Positions 29,832-55,588 of a stretch of 64,000 nt of DNA are shown one piece after another. Every line of letters begins with the position of its first letter. Position 1 is the first letter of the stretch. The DNA lies in contig CAXIPT010000008.1 of NCBI GenBank assembly GCA_964030475.1, forward strand, positions 4,092,568-4,156,567. Direction: 5' to 3'. The position numbers and the translations under genes were made by a program. Origin of the DNA: Tethya wilhelma (taxonomy: Eukaryota > Porifera > Demospongiae > Tethyida > Tethyidae). The notes under the pieces are model-generated. The model worked only from the letters and a program-made list of their open reading frames with translations, was not told the origin of the DNA and searched no databases.

Positions 29832-32561
29832 TTAACAAACCAAAAAAATGTTTGGCGAACAATCTGCGCGTGCATACGTCTCCGAGTGCATTTATGCCTA
29901 CCAAACGTCTGTATGGATGTGGTCAGCGCCATTACTGTTACGATGAGTACTTCTTCATGTACTTGTGCAGCGAAAGTGGTGTGTTGAGGATTCTTAACCC
30001 CCACACACAGCTACCTACCTACCCAGTTGCCTGCCCAGAAACTATGTGGCCTGTGTATGTATGTATGTAGCAGAGCATGGGCAGACAATAGTTGTTGGGT
30101 TTTAGTTAACCTCCCCTAATTGAATTAGACTAATTGTCCATCAATTCAGCATTAAGCTGATGGGACAAGTTGAGACAAATCTACCCTTTTAACCAACACA
30201 CACTTGCATGCGTACACACGGAGTCACACACACGCACGCACGCACGCACACACACATTCACTACCTGACTTTCATAAGGGTACTTCCAACAATAAACTCT
30301 TAGCTATACATGCTATAGTATTCACAAGAGAAAGTTTTTAAAAGTTTCCATTACTTCACAACGAATGACGTATCAGAGAGAAAGAGAGCGAGAGCGCGAG
30401 AGTGAGTGAGAGAGAAAGAACAAACCAAGCTACCTCTGCACGCCCTAAGGAGTGGTCTCCATTAAGTTAAAATGGCTCTCCTGAATTCCACCTTGTCCAA
30501 GGACAATTTACAGCGACACTCTCCCACTACATAATGCGCACACACAGACACAAAGACACACACACACACACTAGGTGGTGGTCTAGTTTATTCCTCAGTA
30601 AGCCCACAACGGAAATTTCGGAACATATCAAAGTTACTTACCATGGGATGAAACAACATGAGCTTGATTGATATATGTACACTGTCTGTACATACATATG
30701 TAGCCAGTGCATATAGGCTGGTTATAACAATGCACAATTTGTAACATACGACATTATGTGCGAGTGTGTGTGTTCGGAAACATTTCGCTCGTGAATAATG
30801 CACAATTATAATGCATTTCGATATCTATGCACATTTTTATACCATTCGTTGCCAGTGGCAACCAATTAATAGCAAGTCTCCTGTCCCAGAGAGAAACTGG
30901 CCATGTTACCAGTAGCAACCGTAAATTTGTCCCACAGTGAAATGCCTAATGTCGCTAATAGCAATGAACTAATGGCTTTCTGCTCCATTGTCCCAACCTT
31001 ACTAGCCTTGTTCCCAGGACTGTACTTCCTTGAAGTGGTCGAAATATGTCGAAGGAAATGACCGTATCAGAATGGTGTCTCGCTCGAGAGACAATGGGTG
31101 ATGGGGACCGAACAAGCCGAGCCAAGCTGAGCGAACAAAGTTAGAGGGGACGTGATGAATACATGGTAGGTGGTGAGAAAGAAGAGAGAGAGAGAGAGGA
31201 AGAACAGTTGTGTGTGTGTCTGTGTGGGGTTGGCAAAAATAATTGGAGTAGGTTGGCAGAAGAAAAGCCCCATACACATAATGCAATTAGCACAATATAC
31301 ATACGACAAGGACAGACAAACAATAGACTAGATCATTCACAGACGCACAAACACAAATGTGTACACACTCACATGCAAATGTCCACCAAAAAAAAAAAAG
31401 AAAAAAAAAGAGAAAAAAAAAAACACACTGGATCAGAAATGTGATTATCGAGATCACTCATTCAGCGGTGGCACAAAGACAAGCTTTGGCTAAACCATAA
31501 TTACCTTTGGTTAAATAGCAAGTGCATTATTAATTAAATATGGAAACTCATACAAATGCCACCTGCACAGATTAAAATACTCTGAAAAACTCAACCAATG
31601 GTAGTATAGCCTCCACTCATCAGAATATGGACTAGATAATCGCACAGTCAGACACACACACACACACGCACACACATATATTATACACATACGCATAACT
31701 ATGGAAATGCTGAATACCTGTACACTGCATAACATATAGTAATTCCCATACACAACACACACACATACCTCAATAGTTGCAAACTCAAACTGCGGCAGTG
31801 ATGGCGAAGAGACTTGAGTAATCATCGGGACATCCCCTGCAATGGGTGAGAGGAGTCCGTGCGACGTGGCCATCACCGTGTGTGGCTTGATCTGCGGTAG
31901 ATGTGAACCATAGTCTCCACTGAGACTCTCTGTCTGGAAGGAGCCGGGGGAAGAGGCTACAGAGTGCGAGGACTCCGAGGAAGAAGAGGAGCCATCTTCA
32001 CTGAGCATGGGACTGCGATCTTCCATGGTGATTGTATCTTGAAAGAGCTGGTCAACCCCTGCAACATCCTAAGGAGAGACACAGAGAGAAGGAAGAAAAA
32101 GAAGGCAGGAGAGGTTGATTGATTTGGAAAGTGAAAAAGAGTCTCTGCACCCCTGCTGTCTTTGCATGAATTGATAATAAGTACTTACTGCCATAATTTG
32201 CAAGTGGTACCCTCTAGCTAGTAGAGGGCTACATAGGAACAAGCAAATTCCAGTACTCCAAACACAGTCATAATATGCATGGACTAATTATGCAGCTGCA
32301 GTTCAGACTGCTACGATTACTGCATATATACATAAATTTAGAATACCCCTCAGGCAATTTTTGGAACAACGGAGCAAGTAAACACGCACACAGCACCCAT
32401 ATAAGACACACACACACATACAGATTGCTCACACTATTGGCGTTGCCGTTCGTATTGGAGGAAGAGACTGCTGCTACGGTTGATGATGGTGATTGAAATT
32501 TGAAGGCTGGTAGAACTCCTACGTTGTCACTTCGAGAGACTTGCAAGAATGCTGTTTCCAT
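24537..32561 (-). CDS. GLIS-type five-zinc-finger transcription factor
   Basis: This is a nuclear Kruppel-like factor of the GLI/ZIC/GLIS group. Three exons, all in phase 0, give about 840 residues: 32433-32561 (start [12 protein letters not shown]), 31769-32068 (Ser-rich, [12 protein letters not shown]) and 24537-26633. The last exon holds five C2H2 fingers: [65 protein letters not shown] and [18 protein letters not shown]. The [17 protein letters not shown] and TDPSSMRKH blocks fit GLIS1/3 best. A Gln/Ser/Thr-rich tail follows with a [17 protein letters not shown] helix. Intron 2 is 4.9 kb and carries a tandem duplication. The choice of the first Met and exon 1 is less sure than exon 3. GLIS1, GLIS2 and GLIS3 orthology is not resolved. 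Confidence 0.88.
28195..29786. repeat. Tandem duplication, copy 1
   Basis: A segment of about 1.59 kb in the GLIS intron that repeats directly downstream. The (AG)n tract at its start is where the two copies meet. It holds no gene I recognise. The open frames inside it occur identically in both copies and have no family match. Confidence 0.95.
29787..31379. repeat. Tandem duplication, copy 2
   Basis: Matches copy 1 at a constant offset of 1593 bp. Apart from the length of the (AG)n tract I saw no differences in the segments I compared. Homology stops at 31379, where unique sequence (TGTCCACC) replaces the AG tract. Confidence 0.95.
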
Positions 32562-32963
32562 AATGTTTTGTTGATGCCTCACACGTGGCAACTGTAGATC
32601 ATCGTGATCTGTACTTCCAAAGCACACTTAGCTTACGACTGAGCTACGAGACTTTTACATAGTACGCGCATAAGTACCGTGCAGAGTTTGATGTCTGCAT
32701 GCATGGCACTCTTGCATGATGGGAGCACCTCCCACGGATTTTTGGAGGCTGGGTCTACCAACAAATTTACCTCACACAGCGTGCGCTGTTGTTTTTCGAC
32801 CACGTGGGTGGGATTTCTAATTGAAGCACACCAACTACTCAACTCTTCTCGGAGCGATTTTCACGGATTTTCCTTCAAGATAAAGCCAACAGATCAACAA
32901 CGAAGCTGCCAATCTACAAAGTAACACTGTGTAGGTCCCAGCAATACGATTTGATCGGTCTTT
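32562..32963. promoter_or_regulatory. Divergent GLIS/PGAP2 intergenic region
   Basis: A 402 bp spacer between start codons, with a CACGTG box near 32802. It is a candidate shared promoter, inferred from layout. Confidence 0.5.
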
Positions 32964-34589
32964 ATGTTACCACAGTCGAGCATCATGCCTTCCAGTTCAA
33001 CTCCTAAACCACTTCTCCACGTCCCATACACCTATGTGATGGCGATCACCTTCACGCTCCCTGTATTTGCTCTATTTTCGGTTGTCTCCCTAGGAGTGTT
33101 GCTCCATCCAGAGAAAGTCACTGCCACACACTGCCGAGTGCGTAAGACAACTAATTGTATGTCAGATCTAAATTATACAAAATGGGCCGAATTCTCAGCT
33201 CATGCAATTGCATACATCTGACATCAGAATGACCTTCCATCTTTTGTTTTACACACCACCTAACGTGCGACAGCTAAAGTACTAAGTGTTTCCATTTATA
33301 TGTATCATTTGTGTTTGTGTGGGTGTAGACGATAATACGTCTATGATTATGATAAATTTAAAGATCAAGAGCTCACTGCTACCACACAGGAAGCCAGTGA
33401 CCCCCAGTGCACGCTTCTCAAGTAATGATATTCATGGGTGTACTAGATTCTCCAGTTGATCAGCTAGCAGATAGCTGACCAGTGGTTAGTGACTGATACA
33501 ATTACAACTGTTATTTGTACAGCTGTTTTGATTGGTCATTAGGACTATGTAGTGTGGGGGGTGAGTCAATGGGATACATACTGCAGTATTGAGTACTGCA
33601 GTTAGTACATATTATTGTTCCAACTAGAATGCACCCAGCTGTACCACACACACACACACACAATCATAATAATGGGTGTATTGTAACATAGCAGCGTACC
33701 AGACTGTGCGCTACGTAGCTAGTAGACAAACATCTTTTATATGCAAAATACCTATGGACCAAGAGCTATGTCAAGCTGTCAAAACTTAATTGATGGTGTG
33801 TGGTAGATTACCTATTAGGTGTCCATGCCAGATGTCACTTAGAGAGTGTGTGAGTGTGTGTGTGAAAGACCCACTGATGTGAGAGAGTGTGTTGTTTGGT
33901 GCACTGGATGGTTCTCACTTCAGGAATGCTTGCTTAGTCTGTGCAGCTAATTGCACCTTACCTCCTGCAGCCATAACTCCATGTGTGTGTGTGTAATAGT
34001 ACATACTTTCACTGTGCATAATATTATTATTATGCATACTTATGTGTGCTTAACTGAACAAGCAATAGCCTGAGGGCAAAGAGATGGTTGAGAAAATGCA
34101 GTGTAGGGGTGCATGCTAATTTCAAAAACTTTTGTTAATGTCCACTCTAAAATCTCACGTGTGTTACCTTCTTGGCTACCATTATTTCTGCTGTGACTTT
34201 GCTAATTGGCAGTTTAGGCAATTGTGCTATTTTTTCCCTTTTTTTCCCTTACTTTCTTTTGCAGGTCCCAAACATTGTTCCCTCCATCAGTGCAGTGGTG
34301 GGCGGGGTCACACCAGAGCGTTACATCTGGAGACTAGGCATGGCCTTCTTTAGTTTTCCCCGAGTGTTTGATGCCTTCCTCTATTTCAATTTCTTCTCTC
34401 ACTCTCTTCTCATCTCTCGGCTGTGGTATAGCTGGTTGAACAAGATTGTGTTGTTGGTTCACGTCCTCCAATATTTTGGTCTCTTTGGTTTGTCCTATGT
34501 TGCTTCCACCGAGAACTTTTGTGAGTCTGTCTCCATTCGTTAATGTGAATTTATGATTGACTATTTCTTTACCTGCACACACACACACA

Positions 34590-34679
<90 letters not shown>

Positions 34680-36158
34680 CCCCCAGTGGTCCATAGGAAC
34701 TGTTTCATTCTGTTCATCGTGTGCTCCATGTTGCACATGATCCTCTTTCTCATTCTCTTCAAGGCTGGTCGAACTCCTCCCACTTATAGGGTATGTCCCT
34801 GTTAATCACCTCATTAATTTTAAATAGCATCTAGATATAATATCTCTTTTTTTATATTTCAGGATAAGATATCGTACCGACTGCGTTTGGCATTTACAGT
34901 GTCTCATTTTGCCGTGTTCTTCATCAGCTTGTACTTCTACTGGCGGCACAACACCTACTGTGAACCATATAGTATCCTAAACACACACACACATATATTG
35001 TCTTGATATATCCCGTTTCCATGGTGTACGCGAAAACAAGTTGTGCAAGAGTGGGGCATTTTTAATTCACAAACATGGTGTGTGGTAGCTGACATCTAGC
35101 TAATACAGTTATGGCTCCTAATTTCATTACCCCAGGTCTCATAGCTAGTTAGTGGCCAGTGGTGTGTTGTGCTAGGGTCTTGGGTTGACTGGAGGAATCA
35201 GGAATACAGACAGTCTAAGCCAACTCTGTTGACCTGTATCTATAGGATGGAGTTCACACAACTTAATTAAAGTTGGCTCAACACAATTACCTGTTTCTGG
35301 TTGCTAAGGGGGGTTTTCCAGCTTGGTGGTGGTGTAGATGTATAGCTGTGGTCTCACACCAAACAGTTGCAGTGTTGTTGTTGTTTTTGTCTTTTTCTCC
35401 CTCCTTGTTCAGGCTAGGGTCTTAAATGCTGCTCTTTGTCCTTATTTGAGTGCTTTCGAAGCACTATGGCAACTCAACAACTTAAGTGGATGTAGTGTGT
35501 GTTGTTCGGGGTACACTTGCAAAGGGCCTGGTTGTTATTGCCATTCATAGACTGTGTTTGGGATACTATCAATCGATTGCTGCATGCCAATCCTCGAGCG
35601 AGCACTGAAGACCCCCCACATCCACTCACTGACGTTTACCACACGCAGTTGAAGAGATTATGTCTTGTTTACATTCTTTCCAGCATCGTAAATGGAAAGA
35701 TGTGTATAGTAAACACAATGTGAATGAGAACTATACTCACAACATAAGGAAACTGTATAGTGTGTTCAATAGCAATGGGACCACGATTTATGGACATGCC
35801 TATTGTCTCCAATGATACAATGCAATACAATCGTGAACACTGTGTGTGGTAAACCCCACCATATATAGCCTGCTTGTATGCATGTATGTCCATGCTGTAA
35901 ATGACTTGGGAGTATTCTAGGAAAGTATATTATCTTATAGTCTTACTTTCATCATGTATTATTTTTTACAACTTTGAATAATAGTAATGAATAATCTATT
36001 ATTATTCCTTGACTCTGTTTTCAGTGTATAGTGTCTACTGTATGTGTGAGTACTTGGTGGTGCTGACTAATGTGGCATTCCACACCGTGCAAGCAATTGA
36101 CTTTCAAAACGACTACTACATATCAATAGCACCCCCTTCAAGACTGAAGCATAACTAG
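32964..36158 (+). CDS. PGAP2: PGAP2, GPI-anchor lipid remodelling protein
   Basis: PGAP2 is a Golgi/ER multipass membrane protein (FRAG1/DRAM family) needed for fatty-acid remodelling of GPI anchors. Five exons give about 258 residues (human about 254): 32964-33137, 34265-34520, 34687-34790, 34863-34971 and 36025-36158. Conserved blocks are TATHCRVPNIVPSISAVVGG, TPERYIWRLGMAFFSFPR, VASTENFLVHRNCFILF, and FYWRHNTYCEPYMYSVYCMC followed by EYLVVLTNVAFH. Five or six hydrophobic segments fit the family topology. A second in-frame Met (MPSSS) seven codons later is an alternative start. Intron 1 (1.1 kb) and intron 4 (1.05 kb) hold nothing recognisable, and intron 2 has an interrupted (AC)n tract. 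Confidence 0.94.
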
Positions 36159-36306
36159 CTAGTATAATATCGTTAGTGATTTTTTTTGCCTGCACGGAAT
36201 TATGACATTTTCCAGGTCCAAATATGATTTGTTACTTTAACGACCACTTCCAAAATAATATTTGAGTTGGTAAAAGGTCGATAAAAATAAATACGCAAAA
36301 TGCAAA

Positions 36307-38371
36307 CTATGAACAAAGATCTGCAAAGAAGTCTTGAGAGGAAAGATCTTCCTCATCAGTCCTCTGTTTTCTTTTCCTCTTCCTCCCTCTTGTTTTAGCC
36401 TGTTCTGCAGTGGTCTGGGGGAGCTTGGGTATGTCTTCTACACTCCAAAACTTGCAGGAATCTTGAGAGCTGGTGACCAGAAACTGCCGATTGTGAGTCA
36501 AACACACATTGTCTACAGGTAGGCCATCAGTGTGCTGTCCAAATGCACTCAGAATTTGATTAGGAAGAATCTGCACTGACCTAGATGTACAATAGAGTGG
36601 GGGCATCAAAATGATTGTGCGACTACAGTAGAACCTCAATTATCCGAACACCTCGGGGCACAGGCTAATTTCCAGCGTTTGGAAAACTGAATTTGTTCAG
36701 ATAACTGAAGTGCTAAAATTAAGCATGTTTTACTGATTCTAGCAGTAGCCAAAATAGTTTTACTAGCTCTTTAGCATCTCAGAACACTTGTAGGTCCTTC
36801 TTCGATCAAACTTGAATAATGGCGACCATGTGCACGATTACGTAAGCCTCAAGCTCGAAAAGAGCTAGGGTGAAGTCAGTTTGGATATATTCTAAATAAC
36901 CGAAATATGGCTTTCCAGCTCTGTTCAGATAATCGAGGTTCTACTTTATCATCAGTCCAACCAACCTCACACTGCCATCCATGCATCCAGTACACACGAC
37001 ACTGTCATTGAGTGCCAGCATGCAGTCAATGGACTGGGGGTGGGTGGGGAAACGGTCCGTTATATCTCCCCACAATCCCCAGTTGTAGATCATCAATGCC
37101 CCTTCACCATCACCACACACTACCTTCTTACCAGCCTGAATGGTTCGTATAATAGTCATTATAATTCTACAGCTAAAGTAACATGAAGCTTGAGTATCTA
37201 TGATTGTAGCCTTCTAACCTTGACGATTGCGAGAGAGAGTAGCTCACTCTCGTTGGAGTCTGATCTCTGTTCCAACCTCCTCTGTCTCAGGTCCACAGCT
37301 GTAAGACTCCCATCACCACTGGTGGCCAGTAGAGTGCGCCTCTCTTCATCGGTAGCAAATGAAGAAATAAAGTCTGTGTTCTCTTTCAATTTGAATGTCT
37401 CTCTCCAACTTCTTGTGTCCCAGAGCTTTGAGTGAGGGAATCATAAGGAGGTGGTAGGTGGAATAGAGAACTTTTGTAGCTTACGAATGCAAGGTCCCTT
37501 ACCAACTTATTGTTTGAAAAAATTTGGGACTACTTGGAAGAGGTATGAGACATGGAGCACCTTTGCATTTCAATCATGTGATCACAATGCATTAAGCAAT
37601 GAGATTTGATCACATGCACCTATGTGCTGACTCAGCAAAGTTGCTCCACTGTTGTAGCTAACTCCCTCCCTCTAGGGACCACATAAAACCACACACCTTG
37701 ATTTCTCCCTTCTCATCTCCAGTGGCCAGCACTCCTTCAGACAATACGTGCAGTGAATACAGTGGACCACTGTAGAGAAAGACACAATGAACTTTACATT
37801 TCAAACTGATATACAGTTACAATAGGTGGTTAAACTGACCGACCGGTGAGCTTTCTTGTTGTGATGAAGCGTCTTTCCAGTCTCAGTATCCACACAGCAC
37901 AGTTCACCACGCCCACCAGAGCCAGAGAAGAAACCTGGAGAGAGATTAAGACTATCATGATACCACCAATGCCAAACCAGACCAGATACATAAGTGCACA
38001 AAATCCTAAATTCCTTTGGCTATCTTTGCTTGTCTTACGTTTTCCAGCAGACGAGAACCTTAGACTTCTACAAGAGCAACCTGCACCGTGAGCATGAATG
38101 GATCTCATCACAGTACAGTCTTCGGCAGGAGCATACGAGTACCTAGAGTGGAAGGAAATCGAAGCGGACAATGCAAGGAAAGATAAACAAAGATACTCCT
38201 TTCCTCCTCCTTTGCTAGATCTTACAAGTTTACTCTTCCAGTGATGTCTCCGGTAACCAGGAGGTCTCTAGAGGGATGTGTATCCAGTGCAAATATCTCT
38301 GATTCATCTCCATTACTGTGAATGGCATGAGGTGAGTTTGGAGCGTCTTCTTGTTCAATTTCTGAGGCCAT
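36307..38371 (-). CDS. WDR55: WDR55 WD40-repeat protein
   Basis: WDR55 is a nucleolar WD40 protein involved in rRNA production. Seven exons give about 354 residues: 38226-38371, 38039-38142, 37844-37934, 37697-37769, 37219-37425, 36966-37135 and 36307-36580. WD-type blades include LLVTGDITGRVNLYSYAP, LATGDEKGEIKLWDTRSW, LATSGDGSLTAVDLRQRR, KVVCGDGEGALMIYNW, SIDCMLALNDSVVCTGCMDG and FLVTSSQDSCKFWSVEDI. The IDCM, CTGxxDGSVR and ILPNQILSAFGQHT blocks match WDR55 in order. The C-terminus is a basic stretch (RGRKRKRKQR, likely a nuclear signal) followed by SSQDFFADL, the family ending. The gene is shorter than human WDR55 at both ends. Two MITE-like elements lie in its introns. Confidence 0.93.
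36626..36946. mobile_element. pogo/Tigger-like MITE in WDR55 intron 6
   Basis: Terminal inverted repeats CAGTAGAACCTCAATTATCC and, reverse strand, GTAGAACCTCGATTATCTGA. TA dinucleotides flank both ends, as expected for Tc1/mariner-pogo insertions. At 321 bp with no transposase ORF it is non-autonomous. It fills almost the whole 385 bp intron. Confidence 0.75.
37553..37648. mobile_element. Short MITE-like fold-back in WDR55 intron 4
   Basis: The ends TGGAGCACCTTTGC and, reverse strand, TGGAGCAACTTTGC form 14 bp inverted repeats around a 96 bp element. The inner GATCACATGCACCTATGTGC stretch resembles the element at 21.8 kb. Confidence 0.5.
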
Positions 38372-38376
38372 GATTT

Positions 38377-38422
<46 letters not shown>

Positions 38423-40853
38423 TGTGTATGTGTACGTACATGTGTGAGCATATGTGCGTGCGTGAACATATGTGCGTGTATGGGCACGTGTAGACTATAA
38501 ATTAAGGCATTCCTGAATTGTGGCCAACCACTACAGGAAACACTAATATAAGGAGACCCTCCACTCAACCACTAATAGCAGGGCCCTGCCAACACCTGTT
38601 CTATGAATACAACACCCAAATGGGCCATATTTGGTCACTATGAATCTGAAAAGGCTAAGAATAACACAAAAGCTATTTTTGTCACCAGTGATCTCACTTG
38701 CTGAGTGGAACAGTGTTGATGGCAAATCAGCTGAGTTGATAGTTGTACTATCTGAGACAATATTGTGTAAGAAAAAACAATACACTCTAGTATAGGGAGT
38801 CAAGTTGCGCAATACATTGGAATGCGCACTACCCACAAAATACAATGTACAATACAGGCAATAATAATGGTGTATTGTACACATGCAGTGATGTCACTCC
38901 AGAGGCCAGCTGTTGTGCTCAGCTCACACACAAAGATAATCTTCTTCTATCTTGGGACTAGGAGAGTGTGACTAAAATGGACTGCCACTCAACAACTGGG
39001 AACTTGTTATGCAACTGTATTGTAACACATGATGATGTGGCCATTGGCATTACATTTAGACAATGATTATTATTGGTACTCTACTCTGTATTCACACAAT
39101 GCTGGTTCATCTGGCCACACTTTCTTTGATGGAACAGCCAGCTGAAACTAGTCAAAGAGATGAAGAAAGCTGGCCACAAGTAACCAGACACCCTATTTAA
39201 TAGACAATGAGTGGATGTATAATGGTGTATTCACTTGAATGATACTGTAGCTATAGGAACATGCTGAGCTTCATTCAGTCCCCAAGATGAAAGGGGCCCA
39301 CCAAATACAGGAGGGAGGTGTTTGACCTTGTAACTTACAGGTTGAACTCTAACCACAATGACTGGCTACAGCCCAGAACAAGCGCCTGGTGGCAAGCTAT
39401 TCCAGATATTACCCAAGAATGTACAATTGATCCCATAATAGGGGACAAGCCTTACAAATACTCTTGCTAATTAAATTGAGGGCAGGGGCCCATTCACAGG
39501 GACTGGCTCAATTCCCAACTTACTACAATGATATGGAGGGGGAGCTTTAAGGTTCTCCTGCTAATTTGACTCTTACTATACCAGTCTCTAAAGCAACCAT
39601 TGAAATGTGTGTAGGTATGATGTGGACAGCATCTAGGACTGCTTTTTTTTTTGAGCTAATGTATGACACATCATCCATCAGGTGACTTGGTGCACAGCAA
39701 TGTATGCTGGTGCTGTTCCATCATCTGGTAAATGTTAACACCCTAGTGAACAATGCATTACCTAACATGGGGGGCTCTGTTGTGTACAATAGACAGTCTA
39801 ATGCAAGCAATGTGTCAGCTGAGAGCAGGGAAATGCCTTGACAGTGTAGCTGGACAAGAGAACACAAAAACACCATCGTTTGTTTTCCCACGCCAGTACA
39901 ATACATTAAATTTTATATGGAGTTGATTTGTAGAGCAGCTAGATCAATGATAAGCTAACAATGAGTTCAGTGGAATTGAACTGAGAATACTTACTCCCAG
40001 ACAAGAATTGCAGAGAGGTAACCTGGTTTGGGGGACCAAGCTACTACACATGCTCACAATGATGTGTTCACAAAGAAACTTGGGGAGCAGATGGAATGTT
40101 TATAAGCTGTGAAAACTGAAAATGACATGCACCCCACAGTTTGTTGATCTAAAGGAAATTACCATCTGGGGGGGCTCATATGGCCTTTCTATTGCTATCA
40201 GCTGATGGCATAAACATGATATGTTTGAGCCAGTTAACTAAATATGGGAGCATACCAAGTACACCTACACAACAGCTGCTTGAATTCTTCATTCGATAAT
40301 TTATGGAATGACCTACACTTGCATGTAGCATACTGTATTAGGCCCCTCATATCATGTATTATGCTAAATAGAGCATGAAAATATCTAGACGGTTAAAATT
40401 TAGAGTTAAAATCCTAATAAGTTTTGGCGGGACAGTTTTCAAAGCGCGCGGGGGTGAGTCTACTTTTACCCATTCCATTGGTTGTCAAAACCCGCGAAAC
40501 ACAAGTTGCCCGCCAGTTTTGCCCAGAGAAGCAGTTTGTACAGCTGTTCAATTTGTGTCCCTTTGGAAAAAGAGCGCCAAAGTACAAAGTGAAGAGATCG
40601 AGGCCAAAGAAGCTAAAAGAAACTATCAGAGACTGTTTGGTTGTCAATTTATTGTGTGAAGTTGAAGATCTGTCAAGTAAAAGCTTTTAGTGAATCGCTG
40701 TTCGCATAAACGAGCAGCCATTTGTAGGTGAAGTCAGCTGATCTCGGTACTTAGTAAACAAAGTCAAAAGTCGGAACGAACAAGCTTATACCAAGTCACA
40801 GAAACTCAAGGAAAGCTTTCTACCATTACCAAAGACAATATCAAAGGCCAACA
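38372..40853. other. Intergenic region, no gene recognised
   Basis: It begins with a (GT)n tract (38383-38430) in the WDR55 5' flank. The remainder is AT-rich unique sequence with only short unconvincing ORFs. The last 450 bp, with CpG-containing GCGCGCGG near 40444, may be the TFAP4 promoter and 5' UTR. Confidence 0.7.
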
Positions 40854-42296
40854 ATGGATCCCACAGCTTTTGCTGCCAGCTACTACCACGCTCTTCCGTC
40901 CCTCCCTCCGGGCGTAAGATATCCTTACCCAGCTTCAACTGCCGCTGGTGCTGGTCCTACAAATCGAGGAATGATATTTTATCCTCAACCGATGACAGTA
41001 GAAGACACAGAAAGGCCTGAACCAACCAGCAGTCCTGGGTAAGAAGAGTTTACTTTGATAGCTTGTGACAAAGCCACGTGGCTAGTTAACATAAATTGCG
41101 CTTTTAGGCTTTTTGCCTAGGGATTTATGTCTTGGTTAGGTTCTTACCTTGAAAATAAATGTTTGAAGATATCTTATATAGTCTCAGATACAAAGTTTAA
41201 AGATTTGAACAAGAATAGGAGGAAGTTAAAAGCCTAAAAGCTTAAAATTCGCAAAGAAATTAATTGCGCGCGTGTCTTTGTTTGTTGGAAATTAACTTAT
41301 TACCATTACCAACTGCTATCTATACAGGAGTCCACAAAGTTCTGGAGGTAGCAAACGACCTATGGACAAGAAACTAAGAAGACAAATTGCCAATTCGAAC
41401 GAGCGCAGAAGAATGCAGAGTATAAACCAGGGTTTTCATGCTCTTAGACTTCTTATGCCACATTTACAAGGGGAGAAGCTTAGTAAGGTAATGGAGCCCA
41501 TCCCATAACTATGAATGTGTGAATTTTAAACTTAAAACAGCTGTACAGATGTAAACAAGCAGTTCAATTGCTTTTGAAATCTGTCACCTGTAAAGATAAA
41601 TCTTTGTGTCAGAAATCAACACTTTTAATGTGTCAAGTAAATAATGCATCTTGGCAACTGGCACACACAAACAAACAGGCATCAGTTCTTCAACACGCAG
41701 CCGAGAATATCTATAGACTGAACCAGGAAAGAGAGAGGCTAATCCAACAGAACGCTTCACTTCGAATGATGCTCTCAAAATACTGGAACTCATCAGATCA
41801 AAGTAGCATTAGTGGAGATGTCCTCACCGAGAATCGTGTCAACAAAGCTACGAGTCCTCTCAATTTCGATGACGAACGAGCAGCAGGAAGGGAACTCGAA
41901 CAAATCTTTGCTACTCAACAGGAGCTTCAAACCATCAAGATGGAACTGGAGAGGGAGAGGGCTTTACGCAGAGCACTCGAACACAGGTGTCGACCTCTCA
42001 AGGATCAAACACCATCGGAAGAAGAAGACGAAATTGAAGAGAGTGAAATGTCTGAAGTTGAAGAAACCACTTACAAGAGCAAGCGACCTCGTACCACTAG
42101 GGACCCTAGCCCACGAAACAACTTGGACATCATTGTGCGTGCAATCAGGCAGATAGAAGGTGACGCTTTTAGTCGTTCAACCACTCCAACTTGTGCTACT
42201 CAAGAAAGGACATCAACAAATGGCACATTCAGACCCATCTCAGCCGGTGGTGAGAGCTCTAGAGTGAGCCCAGTGACACCTGTGTGTGCATCTTAA
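40854..42296 (+). CDS. TFAP4: TFAP4/AP-4-like bHLH leucine-zipper factor
   Basis: AP-4 is a bHLH-ZIP transcription factor that binds E-boxes as a homodimer. Three exons give about 320 residues: 40854-41038, 41328-41487 and 41679-42296. The basic region and helix 1 (RRQIANSNERRRMQSINQGF) match AP-4 nearly residue for residue. The loop and helix 2 are LMPHLQGEKLSKASVLQHAA, split by the second intron at LSK/ASV. A leucine zipper with a second coiled coil (ELEQIFATQQELQTIKMELE) follows. A distal block NLDIIVRAIRQIEGD is also specific to AP-4. The Pro/Tyr-rich N-terminus and the lack of a Gln/Pro expansion in the tail differ from vertebrates. The Met at 40854 is the first in the exon with no obvious alternative. 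Confidence 0.93.
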
Positions 42297-54772
<12,476 letters not shown>

Positions 54773-55588
54773 TGAGAGAGATCTTGATGGGAGAATGCAC
54801 TAACACTCTATGTTGTTTTGTGTCAGTAGAACATTTTTTCAGACTTTATTCAAGTGGGTCATTATTAGTGTCAAAATGAAGGGGTCTTGTGGTTTTGTCT
54901 GTTTTGTGTGTGTGTGGAAGATTTAGTGTTCAGAGATTTTGGACTTTGAAAGTATGTCATACTTTATGTAATAGAATTATATAGGTGGAAAAACTATAAT
55001 AATTTATTGTACTGAATTTTTAATAATTTATTAGAATAATATTATAACGTAGTTTAGGAATGGTTCCCATGCACTTCTCTATTTCTCTTTTTCTTTCCTC
55101 TTTAATTATTGTGAATTTTTACATGCATGTTTGATACAAATAAATTAACCACATTCACTACGATGCAATGTACGTAACTAGTTGTTTTTTGTTCACAGTG
55201 TGAATACCATTGTCAACAGCATCACGAACCTTCTTATACTACCAACTGATGTAGGCTATTACGCGATTATGTAATACAGGTGGGCGTGTGGGGGCTGTGA
55301 CACTGATGTGTGTATTCATGAGGTAATAAAAGACAGGATGGATGCATTACAAGAGCTATAAGGTCAGTAATACATTAGTATGTGGCGATACACACACACA
55401 CACATAACATAGTAAACAGCACAATTAATTAGACCTGGTATGAATAGTTAATTGTTTACCATTAGGTGTGAGGCCTGCTCTACACACACACACACACACT
55501 AGGACAATACAGTTTACACGACACACACAATCACACAAAGATATAAATTATTATCACATGCATGCAATCATGTATAAATAATTTATTA
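54773..55588. other. Convergent intergenic region CYFIP / PA-TM-RING
   Basis: Contains the CYFIP 3' UTR with a candidate poly(A) signal AATAAA at 55139-55144, and short (AC)n runs near 55390 and 55487. No gene is seen. Confidence 0.7.

Noticed and set aside
28151..31323. Pairs of short ORFs repeated identically in the GLIS intron
   Set aside because: They recur only because the 1593 bp segment is duplicated. No domain, splice or composition evidence supports coding.
40424..40690. ORF of 88 codons upstream of TFAP4
   Set aside because: It has no family similarity, and an overlapping ORF in another frame is equally long. Most likely 5' UTR or promoter sequence.
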